Shown: in pieces, positions 21,867 through 31,625 of the stretch
Numbering within the stretch: position 1 is the first letter of the stretch
Layout: each line of letters starts with the position of its first letter
Assembly (NCBI GenBank): GCA_019084485.1
Contig: JAHRFU010000050.1
Location: forward strand, 1 to 64,000
Origin: Desulforudis sp.
Lineage (GTDB): Bacteria > Bacillota > Desulfotomaculia > Desulfotomaculales > Desulforudaceae
Direction of reading: 5' to 3'
DNA length: 64,000 nt
Position numbers and translations under genes: made by a program
Notes under the pieces: model-generated
Told to the model about the DNA's origin: nothing
What the model saw: the letters and a program-made list of their open reading frames with translations, nothing else
Databases searched by the model: none

Positions 21867-23018
21867 ATGGATAAGAAACTGCGCCTTCTGATTCCCGGTC
21901 CCACACCGGTACCGCCGCAGGTGAGTGAGGCAATGGCCCGTCCGATGGTCGGTCACCGGAGTAAGGGGTTTGCGGAGCTGACTGCCCGCCTCACGGGTAA
22001 GTTGCAGCAGATTATGCAGACCTCGAATCCCGTTTTTATTCTGACCAGTTCCGGGACGGGGGGCCTAGAGGCGGCGGTGGCGAATACCGTCAACCCCGGT
22101 GACAAGGTGCTGGCCCTGGTGGGCGGCAAATTCGGCGAGCGTTTCCGGGATCTGGCCCGGGTCTACGGGGCCGAGGTGATTGAGCTGGATTTCCCGTGGG
22201 GACAGCCTGTCGACCTGGCCACTGTAAAGAAACAGCTGGACACCCACCCCGACATCACTCTGGTCTTGGCTACCCTGAACGAGACCTCAACCGCGGTTAT
22301 TAACGATATCGAGGGTATCGGGGCGCTCACCCGTAAACACGGGGCGGTTCTGGTGGTGGACGCCGTCAGCGGCCTGGGCGGGGTGGAGATGAAGCCAGAC
22401 GAATGGGGTGTGGATATCCTGGTCACAGCTTCCCAGAAGGCACTGATGGTGCCGCCCGGTCTGGCCCTGGTAAGCGTTAGCGACAAGGCCTGGGATTTGA
22501 TTGCAAAATGCAAGAGCCCGCGCTACTATTTCAGCCTGGAAGCGGCTCGGAAGTCTTATGCTAAGTGGAACACCGCCTACACGCCGGCCGTTTCCCTTTT
22601 CTTCGGGCTGGAGGCGGCGACCGACCTGATCCTGGAGGAGGGCCTGGAGAACGTTTTTGCCAGGCACCGCCTGTTGGCGCGTGCCACCCGCGAGGCTGCT
22701 AAGGCGCTCGGGCTGAGACTGTTGATGCCCGAAGAATGCGCATCGCCTTTGGTGACCGCCGTGATTTCCCCCGAGGGCGTGGATGTGGGAGACCTTCGCA
22801 AACTACTACTGGATAAATACGGTGTACTGTTTGCCGGCGGGCAGGGCGAACTAAGTGGCCGAATCTTCCGTATCGCCCACATGGGCTACGCCGACCATCT
22901 CGACGTGATCAGTTCTATTGCCGCGTTGGAAATGGCGCTTTCCGAGCTTGGTTACGGCCTGGAACTGGGTAAGGGCGTGGCCGCAGCCCAGAAGGTATTT
23001 CTCGGAGGTGCGAATTAA
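21867..23018 (+). CDS. Class V aminotransferase (alanine-glyoxylate/serine-pyruvate or phosphoserine type)
   Basis: LLIPGPTPVPPQVSEAMARPMVGHRSK...VDAVSGLGGVEMKPDEWGVDILVTASQKALMVPPGL. Confidence 0.93.
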   Translation: MDKKLRLLIPGPTPVPPQVSEAMARPMVGHRSKGFAELTARLTGKLQQIMQTSNPVFILTSSGTGGLEAAVANTVNPGDKVLALVGGKFGERFRDLARVYGAEVIELDFPWGQPVDLATVKKQLDTHPDITLVLATLNETSTAVINDIEGIGALTRKHGAVLVVDAVSGLGGVEMKPDEWGVDILVTASQKALMVPPGLALVSVSDKAWDLIAKCKSPRYYFSLEAARKSYAKWNTAYTPAVSLFFGLEAATDLILEEGLENVFARHRLLARATREAAKALGLRLLMPEECASPLVTAVISPEGVDVGDLRKLLLDKYGVLFAGGQGELSGRIFRIAHMGYADHLDVISSIAALEMALSELGYGLELGKGVAAAQKVFLGGAN

Positions 23019-23022
23019 CAAA

Positions 23023-24603
23023 ATGAAAGTACTTGTAACGGATAGCGTATCACAGTCGGCAGTCGACGTCCTGAAGCGTGAGCCGGACATCGAGGTCGAA
23101 GTGCGCAACAAGATGACCCCGGAAGAATTCCTGGAAATCATCCCGCAGTTCGACGCCTTGATCGTACGCAGCGCCACGAAGGTGACCCGGGAGGTAATGG
23201 ACGTGGCGGCTAACCTGAAGGTCATCGGCCGCGCCGGTGTGGGTGTGGACAACATCGATGTGACCAGCGCCACCGAACGGGGGATTATCGTGGTCAACGC
23301 CCCCGAAGGCAACACCAACGCCGCCACGGAGTTAACCATGGCACATATGCTGGGCCTGGCCCGCAATCTGCCCCAGGCAGACTCCAAGATGAAGGCTGGG
23401 GTTTGGGACAAGAAGGCCTTTGTCGGCGTGGAACTACGCAACAAGACCTTGGGTATCCTGGGACTGGGCCGGATCGGCAGCGGCGTGGCTAAACGCGCCG
23501 AAGCGATGGAGATGAATGTTATCGCTTACGACCCCTTCCTGACCGAGGAACGGGCGCGGGAGATGAGTGTTAAGGTCCTACCCCTGGATGAGGTCTTTCG
23601 GGAGGCCGACTTCATCACCGTGCATATGCCCCTGACCAAGGAGACCAAGTACATGATCGACGCCCGCGCCATCGGCCTGATGAAGGAAGGCGTGCGCATC
23701 ATCAACTGCGCCCGTGGCGGGATTATCGACGAGTCGGCGTTATACCAGGGGCTGATCTCAGGGAAGGTGGCCGGGGCGGCATTGGACGTGTTTGAGTGTG
23801 AACCGGCGACCGAGTGTCCCCTGTTGAAACTGCCGAATGTGATCGGTACTCCGCATCTGGGGGCATCCACCAGAGAGGCGCAGGTGGGCGTGGCCGTGGA
23901 CGTGGCCGAGGAGATCATTGCCGCCCTGCGTAATGAAATCGTAAAGAACGCCGTGAACATTCCGTCTCTCAAACCGGACATCCTGCGCGCCATTCAGTCC
24001 TACCTGCCGCTGGCCGAGGTGCTGGGCAAGTTCCACGCCCAGCTGCTCAGCGGACGCGTGCAGAAAATAGAAGTCACGTACAGCGGGGAATTGGCCGGTA
24101 AACCGGTAGCACCGCTGACCACCGCACTGGTCAAGGGCATCCTGGACACCATCCTGCAGGAGCGGGTTAATTTCGTGAACGCCATGGTCGTGGCCAGGAA
24201 TCGCGGAATCCAGGTGAGTGAGACCAAGGTCGAGCGGGAAGAAGACTACGCCGGCCTGATGACCGTGAAGGTGATCTCCTCTGAAGAAGAAAGCGAACTG
24301 GCCGGAACCCTCTCCCAGGGCAAGTTCCCGCGGGTGGTGGCCATTAACGGCTACCGTGTGGATACCGTGCCCGAGGGCCATATGCTGGTCGTACCGCACT
24401 ACGACCGTCCGAAGATCATCGGCCGGGTGGGGATGCTGATCGGGGCGCACGACATCAATATCGCCGCGATGCAGGTGGGGCGCAAGGAGGTCGGCGGCAA
24501 AGCGGTGATGGTCCTGACTATCGATAGTCCGGTGCCTGCCGGTACCCTTGAGGAACTGGGTCAGGTGGACGGCATCCTGGGCGTGAAGATGGTCAGCCTG
24601 TAA
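23023..24603 (+). CDS. serA: D-3-phosphoglycerate dehydrogenase with ACT domain
   Basis: MKVLVTDSVSQSAVDVLKRE...LGLGRIGSGVAKRAEAMEMNVIAYDPF...C-terminal ACT region; start trimmed. Confidence 0.97.
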   Translation: MKVLVTDSVSQSAVDVLKREPDIEVEVRNKMTPEEFLEIIPQFDALIVRSATKVTREVMDVAANLKVIGRAGVGVDNIDVTSATERGIIVVNAPEGNTNAATELTMAHMLGLARNLPQADSKMKAGVWDKKAFVGVELRNKTLGILGLGRIGSGVAKRAEAMEMNVIAYDPFLTEERAREMSVKVLPLDEVFREADFITVHMPLTKETKYMIDARAIGLMKEGVRIINCARGGIIDESALYQGLISGKVAGAALDVFECEPATECPLLKLPNVIGTPHLGASTREAQVGVAVDVAEEIIAALRNEIVKNAVNIPSLKPDILRAIQSYLPLAEVLGKFHAQLLSGRVQKIEVTYSGELAGKPVAPLTTALVKGILDTILQERVNFVNAMVVARNRGIQVSETKVEREEDYAGLMTVKVISSEEESELAGTLSQGKFPRVVAINGYRVDTVPEGHMLVVPHYDRPKIIGRVGMLIGAHDINIAAMQVGRKEVGGKAVMVLTIDSPVPAGTLEELGQVDGILGVKMVSL

Positions 24604-25953
<1,350 letters not shown>

Positions 25954-26112
25954 CGGATGCGTCCGGGGTTGTTAGTGTCGCATTCATCCATACCAAGGGT
26001 CTTGACGCCCTATATTGCGGGATGACGCGGATCTGGTTGCTGAGAAGCTTTAAACCATGCACTCTGAGGAGCGCTGAGGCTCCTTGTAGCGCGGTTTTGG
26101 CGGGGATCGCTG

Positions 26113-26142
26113 TTGACACTGGTGTTCAGACTGTGCTATAGT
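26113..26142 (+). promoter_or_regulatory. Putative sigma-A promoter for the tRNA cluster
   Basis: TTGACA-N18-TATAGT, 24 bp before tRNA-Ser(TGA). Confidence 0.75.
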
Positions 26143-26165
26143 GATATTTGCGTGAAAACGACCAC

Positions 26166-26254
26166 GGAGGGGTGTCCGAGCGGTTTAAGGAGACGGTCTT
26201 GAAAACCGTTGAACCCTTGTGGTTCCGTGGGTTCGAATCCCACCCCCTCCGCCA
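26166..26254 (+). tRNA. tRNA-Ser(TGA), CCA encoded
   Basis: GGAGGGGTGTCCGAGCGG...CTTGAAA...long variable arm...GGTTCGAATCC...CCCCTCCGCCA. Confidence 0.97.
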
Positions 26255-26290
26255 AATTTCGGAGGACGGTGGACAAAAGCGATAGTACGT

Positions 26291-26385
26291 GGAGAGATGG
26301 CCGAGTAGGTCGAAGGCGCTCGCCTGCTAAGCGAGTAGATGGGCATTAACCTGTCTCGAGGGTTCGAATCCCTCTCTCTCCGCCA
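26291..26385 (+). tRNA. tRNA-Ser(GCT), CCA encoded
   Basis: GGAGAGATGGCCGAG...CTGCTAA...GGTTCGAATCC...TCTCTCCGCCA. Confidence 0.97.
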
Positions 26386-26388
26386 TTT

Positions 26389-26522
26389 GAGAAGTGAGAT
26401 GTGAGAGGTTAGAGGTGGGTGAGCGGAAGAAACCGCTGAGCCTCTCCCATTGATAAGTGAGATGTCGGACGTGAGATAAAGGATCAATCAGGTTTCCCAC
26501 GACTCACATCCCACCTCACACC
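26389..26522 (+). repeat. Heptamer-array foldback element
   Basis: Forward GAGAAGT GAGATGT GAGAGGT TAGAGGT (26389-26416) and GATAAGT GAGATGT CGGACGT (26452-26472); inverted array CCCACGACTCACATCCCACCTCACACC (26496-26522). Confidence 0.7.
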
Positions 26523-26531
26523 GCTAATAAT

Positions 26532-26607
26532 GCGCCCGTAGCTCAATGGATAGAGCGCCAGACTACGGATCTGTAGGTTGGGGGTTCGACTCCCTCCGGG
26601 CGCGCCA
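26532..26607 (+). tRNA. tRNA-Arg(ACG), CCA encoded
   Basis: GCGCCCGTAGCTCAATGGATAGAGC...CTACGGA...GGTTCGACTCC...CGGGCGCGCCA. Confidence 0.97.
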
Positions 26608-26695
26608 CTATAACATAACAGTCGTCGATTTCGACGAAGCAGGGAATTCGCGGCGCGGATTCCTACATTTTATTCTAACGCTGAAAACCTAATAT

Positions 26696-26772
26696 GGGCC
26701 CGTAGCTCAGGCGGATAGAGCAGCGGTTTCCTAAACCGCGTGCCGGGGGTTCGAGTCCCTCCGGGCCCACCA
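26696..26772 (+). tRNA. tRNA-Arg(CCT), CCA encoded
   Basis: GGGCCCGTAGCTCAGGCGGATAGAGC...TTCCTAA...GGTTCGAGTCC...CGGGCCCACCA. Confidence 0.96.
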
Positions 26773-26776
26773 AAAA

Positions 26777-26825
26777 AGAAGTCAGAGGTCAGAAGCAGAG
26801 TGTGATGTGAGAGGTTAGAAGTGGG
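26777..26825 (+). repeat. Degenerate heptamer array
   Basis: AGAAGTC AGAGGTC AGAAGCA GAGTGTG ATGTGAG AGGTTAG AAGTGGG. Confidence 0.65.
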
Positions 26826-26859
26826 AAAAGAAGCCACCCTGACCGGCTCAGAATAGCGG

Positions 26860-27369
26860 TTGCTGGATCTGCGACCGGCATGTAAAGTGGGTAGTAACGT
26901 GAACTGGGTGCCGGACCTGGCCGAACACGCCGGGTTTATGCGCGAAGCACTGCAGGAGGCAGACAAGGCCTACGCCAAGGGCGAGGTTCCGGTCGGTGCC
27001 GTGGTGGTGCAGGACGGGACAATCATCGGCCGTGGCCACAACCGGCGCGAATTGGACAGCGACGCCTCGGCCCACGCCGAGTTGATCGCCCTCCGTGTAG
27101 CGGCGCGGCAGTTGAAGGACTGGCGTCTGAACAACGCCACGTTGTACGTGACTATGGAGCCCTGCCCAATGTGTGCGGGAGCAATCGTTCAGTTCCGGGT
27201 GGGCAAGGTGGTCTACGGAACACCGGATCCCAAGGCCGGCGCGGCCGGTTCGGTGGTTGAACTCCTGCGGGAGCCGCGCTTTAACCATCAGGCGGAGGTC
27301 ATACCCGGAGTGCTGGAAGAGGAATGCCGGGAAATCGTCCGGCGTTTCTTCAGGGACATCAGAAAATAA
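26860..27369 (+). CDS. tadA: tRNA-specific adenosine deaminase TadA
   Basis: FMREALQEADKAYAKGEVPVGAVVV...HAELIALR...TMEPCPMCAGAIVQFRV; GTG at 26899 is an alternative start. Confidence 0.96.
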   Translation: MLDLRPACKVGSNVNWVPDLAEHAGFMREALQEADKAYAKGEVPVGAVVVQDGTIIGRGHNRRELDSDASAHAELIALRVAARQLKDWRLNNATLYVTMEPCPMCAGAIVQFRVGKVVYGTPDPKAGAAGSVVELLREPRFNHQAEVIPGVLEEECREIVRRFFRDIRK

Positions 27370-27385
27370 GCAATTAAGTATACGC

Positions 27386-27478
27386 GGAGAGATGGCTGAG
27401 TTCGGTTGAAGGCGCTCGACTCGAAATCGAGTAGGCGTTAATAGCGTCTCGGGGGTTCGAATCCCCCTCTCTCCGCCA
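27386..27478 (+). tRNA. tRNA-Ser(CGA), CCA encoded
   Basis: GGAGAGATGGCTGAG...CTCGAAA...GGTTCGAATCC...TCTCTCCGCCA. Confidence 0.97.
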
Positions 27479-27492
27479 TAATTGATATTACA

Positions 27493-27536
27493 AAAGGGAT
27501 TCTCATCGGTTAAGGGTGGGAATCCCTTGTTTTTCC
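27493..27536 (+). terminator. Terminator after tRNA-Ser(CGA)
   Basis: AAAGGGATTC...GAATCCCTTGTTTTT. Confidence 0.75.
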
Positions 27537-27680
27537 CCAAGCCCGGCAGGCAATGGATGAGATATGCGCCTGTATCCAAACGTACATCGGTAAGTAGATT
27601 CGTAAGTTTCTCTCCGTTTGCTGAAAAACATGCTTGGGCGAGATACAATAAGGCATAACCGCGTATGAAGGTGGAGTTGA

Positions 27681-28322
27681 ATGCGTATCCTCGTGATGAC
27701 CGCTGTCGCGGCGGAGAGGGAAGCGGTATGGCGCGGGCTGCAAGGCCATCCAGACTATGACGTGTTGGTCGCCGGTGTTGGTCCAGTGGCAGCGGCGGTC
27801 AACACGGCTAAGGCGTTGGCAACAGCCGAGTATCGGCTGGTCGTTAGTGCCGGTATCGGTGGAGGCTTCCCCGGTCAGGCCGAGGTAGGCTCCCTCGTGG
27901 TTGCCAGCGAGATTATCGCTGCCGACCTGGGAGTCCAGGCCCCGGAGGGCTTCAGCAGTCTGGATGAGTTAGATTTCGGCTCCACCCGCATCCGGGTCGA
28001 TGCTAGGCTGGTAAGCGATGTGACGGAAGCGTTGCTTGCGGCCCGGTTGCCGGTCAAAACCGGCCCGGTGCTTACTGTATCGACGGTGACGGGTACCGCT
28101 GAGAGTGCGACGGAACTGGCCGCACGGGTACCGGGTGCCGTCGCCGAGGCCATGGAGGGGTATGGTGTAGCCTACGCCGCGCGAGACCACGGCGTCCCGG
28201 TTATAGAACTTCGTGCCATCTCCAATCTGGTCGGTCCGCGTGAGCGCACCGCATGGCGCATCGAAGAGGCTCTGGATGTTCTGGAAGCAGCCAGCGCGGT
28301 ATTATCGGGGGTGTTTCGATGA
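27681..28322 (+). CDS. mqnB: Futalosine hydrolase
   Basis: RILVMTAVAAEREAVWRGL...SAGIGGGFPGQAEVGSLVVASEIIAADLG; followed by mqnD. Confidence 0.9.
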   Translation: MRILVMTAVAAEREAVWRGLQGHPDYDVLVAGVGPVAAAVNTAKALATAEYRLVVSAGIGGGFPGQAEVGSLVVASEIIAADLGVQAPEGFSSLDELDFGSTRIRVDARLVSDVTEALLAARLPVKTGPVLTVSTVTGTAESATELAARVPGAVAEAMEGYGVAYAARDHGVPVIELRAISNLVGPRERTAWRIEEALDVLEAASAVLSGVFR

Positions 28323-29161
28323 GAGTCGCCTTCTCTCCTTGCCCCAACGACACGTTCGTTTTTCACGCCTGGGTACACGGACTGATACCCGGTGCACCGA
28401 GGCTCGACGTGACCCACGCCGATATCGATATCACGAACAATCTGGCGGCTGGCGATCAGGGGCCGGATGTAATTAAGATTTCCTTTGCGGCACTGCCCTG
28501 GGTGTTATCGGAATACGCCCTGCTGCCATGCGGGGGTGCATTGGGCAGAGGGTGCGGACCGCTGGTGCTTACGGAGGGCCGGGCATTCAACACAAACGAT
28601 CCCGCGGCGCTGGCCGGTCGGCGGGTGGCCGTGCCTAGTGAGCGTTCTACCGCCTACCTGCTGTTCCGTTTGTGGGCTGCCGAGCACGTGCCGGGGGGCG
28701 TAGGCGAGATTGTGATTCTGCCTTTTCACGAGATCATGCCGGCGGTGCGCGATGGTCTGGTTGATGCCGGGCTCGTGATCCACGAGGCGCGCTTCACCTA
28801 CCCTTCGTATGGGTTGAATCTACTGGCCGATTTGGGCCGCTGGTGGGAGGCGGACGCCAACCTGCCGCTTCCGCTGGGAGCGATTATCGCCCGACGGTCT
28901 TTGAATCTACCCGCGGTCGCCGGCTGGATTCGGGCCTCGGTGAAATACGCCTGGGCACACCCGGAGGCGTCGCAGGAGTACGTGCTTAGCCACGCCCAAG
29001 AGTTGTCCCCCGAGGTCGCAAGGGCGCATATCAAACTTTACGTGAATGAGTTCACGGCAAACTTGGGCGAGATCGGGCATGAGGCGGTAACCACCCTGCT
29101 CCGCCGGGCTGCGGAGGAAGGGCTGGTTCCGAGGGTGGATCCGACCGCGCTGTGCACCTAG
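28319..29161 (+). CDS. mqnD: 1,4-dihydroxy-6-naphthoate synthase
   Basis: MRVAFSPCPNDTFVFHAWVHGLIP...KISFAALPWVLSEYALLPCGGALGRGCGPLVL. Confidence 0.93.
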   Translation: MRVAFSPCPNDTFVFHAWVHGLIPGAPRLDVTHADIDITNNLAAGDQGPDVIKISFAALPWVLSEYALLPCGGALGRGCGPLVLTEGRAFNTNDPAALAGRRVAVPSERSTAYLLFRLWAAEHVPGGVGEIVILPFHEIMPAVRDGLVDAGLVIHEARFTYPSYGLNLLADLGRWWEADANLPLPLGAIIARRSLNLPAVAGWIRASVKYAWAHPEASQEYVLSHAQELSPEVARAHIKLYVNEFTANLGEIGHEAVTTLLRRAAEEGLVPRVDPTALCT

Positions 29162-29246
29162 ACACATTCTTCTAAGCCGAGAGGATTTCTCCCGGGATTA
29201 CTTAATTGGAATTGTAGTGGTAAGATATTTCCGAGGGGGTATTAGA

Positions 29247-30542
29247 ATGACCATGAACGAACTGGCCCGTCTGGTAAAGGAAGCGTCCACAAAACTGGCT
29301 GCAGCTGAAGCCGAGCTGAAGGACAAAGCCCTAGCGCAGATCGCGGAGTCGCTGAAACAGCGCAAGGGAGAAATCATTAAGGCTAACCAAGAGGATCTGC
29401 TGAGAAGTGAAAAAGAAAACCTCCCGGCACCGCTCTTAAAGCGACTGACCTTTGACGAGGCCAAGATCGATGACGTAGTTGACGGTATATACAGCCTCAT
29501 CAAGCTTGATGACCCGGTGGGCAAGACTTTGCTGTCCACCGAACTGGATGAGGGCTTGGAATTGTATAAAGTAACCTGCCCGATCGGGGTTATCGGCGTG
29601 ATTTTTGAATCCAGACCTGATGCCCTGGTGCAGATTTCCGCCCTCTGCCTGAAAAGCGGGAACGCCGTGCTGCTGAAAGGCGGGTCCGAGGCCAGGGAGA
29701 CCAACCGGATACTGGCCAATGTGATTGTGAAGGCCACAGAGGAAGCCGGCCTGCCCCCAAACTGGCTGGCACTGCTGGAAACCCGTGAGGATGTCAGTGA
29801 GATGCTGAAGATGGATCAGTACATCGACCTGATCATTCCGCGCGGCTCCAATGATTTCGTGCGGTATATTATGGACAACTCTAAAATTCCGGTCATGGGC
29901 CACGCTGACGGTATCTGCCACTGCTATGTCCATGAGGACGCCGACATCGGGATGGCGGTGAAGATTGTTGTGGACTCCAAGACGCAATACGTAGCTGTGT
30001 GTAACGCCACGGAGACCCTGCTGGTGGATGAAAAGATCGCCCCGGTGTTCCTGCCCGAACTGAAGAAGGCCCTCGAGAGCAAACCGGTGGAGTTGGTGGG
30101 ATGTCCGAAAACGTGCGCCGTAATTCCCGCCGCGCCGGCTTCGGAAGAGGACTGGAAAACGGAATACCTGGACTACAGACTATCCGTCAAAGTGGTCGGG
30201 GGGCTTGACGAGGCCGTTGACCATATCAACACCTACGGTTCCGGCCATACGGACAGCATCATCACGGGGGACAAGGAAAAGGCCGACCGGTTCATGGACC
30301 ACGTTGATGCGGGCAATGTCTTCTGGAACTGTTCCACCCGCTTCAGTGACGGATTCCGCTATGGATTCGGAGCCGAGGTCGGGGTTAGTACCGGTAAGAT
30401 CCACTCCAGAGGCCCGGTCGGGCTTGATGGATTGGTGATCTACAAGTACAAGCTGATCGGCAACGGACATATTGTAGCGGACTACGCCAACCGTTCCCGA
30501 TCCTTCACGCACAAGGATATTGGCAAGGACTTTTCACCCTAG
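29247..30542 (+). CDS. proA: Glutamate-5-semialdehyde dehydrogenase
   Basis: CPIGVIGVIFESRPDALVQISALCLKSGNAVLLKGGSEA. Confidence 0.95.
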   Translation: MTMNELARLVKEASTKLAAAEAELKDKALAQIAESLKQRKGEIIKANQEDLLRSEKENLPAPLLKRLTFDEAKIDDVVDGIYSLIKLDDPVGKTLLSTELDEGLELYKVTCPIGVIGVIFESRPDALVQISALCLKSGNAVLLKGGSEARETNRILANVIVKATEEAGLPPNWLALLETREDVSEMLKMDQYIDLIIPRGSNDFVRYIMDNSKIPVMGHADGICHCYVHEDADIGMAVKIVVDSKTQYVAVCNATETLLVDEKIAPVFLPELKKALESKPVELVGCPKTCAVIPAAPASEEDWKTEYLDYRLSVKVVGGLDEAVDHINTYGSGHTDSIITGDKEKADRFMDHVDAGNVFWNCSTRFSDGFRYGFGAEVGVSTGKIHSRGPVGLDGLVIYKYKLIGNGHIVADYANRSRSFTHKDIGKDFSP

Positions 30543-30743
30543 CTTATAATTAGGCCCACGGCCCTAACCTTGGAAAAGGCCAATCCGTAGAAAAGATACA
30601 CAAGGGTTCTCGCCCGTCTGGGTGGGAGCCCTATATCATTTAGCCACAGACCACTCCCGGGCTGGCACCGCCATGCGGAACCTCCTGGTATTAACTGCCA
30701 TAACATATCCTGACTCAGTTTTCTAAAAAGGGAGGAAACCACT

Positions 30744-31553
30744 ATGGCAGAACTCTACGCTTGGGCCTCATATATGAATCCGTTGATGGAACACGCCTAT
30801 GTAACCAGCAGCGCAGGACACCGTTGGCCGTGCTTTGGTGGTACCGACCGGGGCCGGCCAATCGGCAGCGGCCTGGGCCACCCGGAAGTGGCACAATGCT
30901 TATCCCTGCCGGACTCGGAAGCGGGAATCAACTATGGGCTGACCGGGGTATGTCATCAGGCGGCAAACCGTATTCTATGGCCGGCAAAGGTCCTGGTGTC
31001 ACAGGCCCGAAGCTACAACCTGTCTGTAATGATTTATGGCGCATACGGCACCCCGAATGAGACGGCCGAGCGTAAATGGCGGGAGCGGATCGGACAATGC
31101 TCAGCGGCTCAGGACAAGTCGGCGTCCCAAATATCCTTCACCTGGGACGGAGATAATCCACCGGCTGTCCCCAGTGCTGACCAAGAGTATGCGGAAAAGC
31201 TGATCCGGCTGCATTTACAGGCCGGTGAACGGGGGCCTGTGGAACTGCTGGCCCGGGAAACGGCTTTGCTCATCGATTATCGCCTCCCCGGAACTGGCTC
31301 TCAACTAGTCAGGACGGTTCAAGACATTCAGAGAGAACTGCTCGCCGAAAAAGAGACCTTGGACAAGGTGCTGCTCAGGAAGCATGTGGGCGGCGAAAAG
31401 TATGCGGCCGAGGTGAACGATCTGATCAACCAGGAGCTGGCCCAGTTTCTCGAATTGTTGGGAGCGCAATACTACGAACAGCTGTTCGGATTAAAACCGG
31501 GTGAGCGATGTGACCTGGTTGTTCCGGAGATTGCCGCCGAATCGTTCAGGTAA
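30744..31553 (+). CDS. Uncharacterised protein with conserved-looking His and Cys motifs
   Basis: SD GGGAGG upstream; EHAYVTSSAGHRWPCFGG and INYGLTGVCHQAANRILWPA. Confidence 0.8.
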   Translation: MAELYAWASYMNPLMEHAYVTSSAGHRWPCFGGTDRGRPIGSGLGHPEVAQCLSLPDSEAGINYGLTGVCHQAANRILWPAKVLVSQARSYNLSVMIYGAYGTPNETAERKWRERIGQCSAAQDKSASQISFTWDGDNPPAVPSADQEYAEKLIRLHLQAGERGPVELLARETALLIDYRLPGTGSQLVRTVQDIQRELLAEKETLDKVLLRKHVGGEKYAAEVNDLINQELAQFLELLGAQYYEQLFGLKPGERCDLVVPEIAAESFR

Positions 31554-31625
31554 CCGTCGGTGCGGATTGTCCCGTAGATGGTTGTGGGTTATAGTTAGGG
31601 AAAAGTATCTGGGATGAGGGTTCGC

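Noticed and set aside
23758-24450. 230-aa minus-strand ORF antisense to serA
   Set aside because: Shadow ORF with His/Gln-rich composition and no SD or domain support.
26166-27478. Considered as an integrated element attachment site because of the tRNA cluster
   Set aside because: No integrase, no tRNA 3'-end direct duplications, and flanking genes are core; only short heptamer arrays are present.
27681-29161. mqnB-mqnD considered as a novel system
   Set aside because: Established futalosine menaquinone pathway genes; ordinary.
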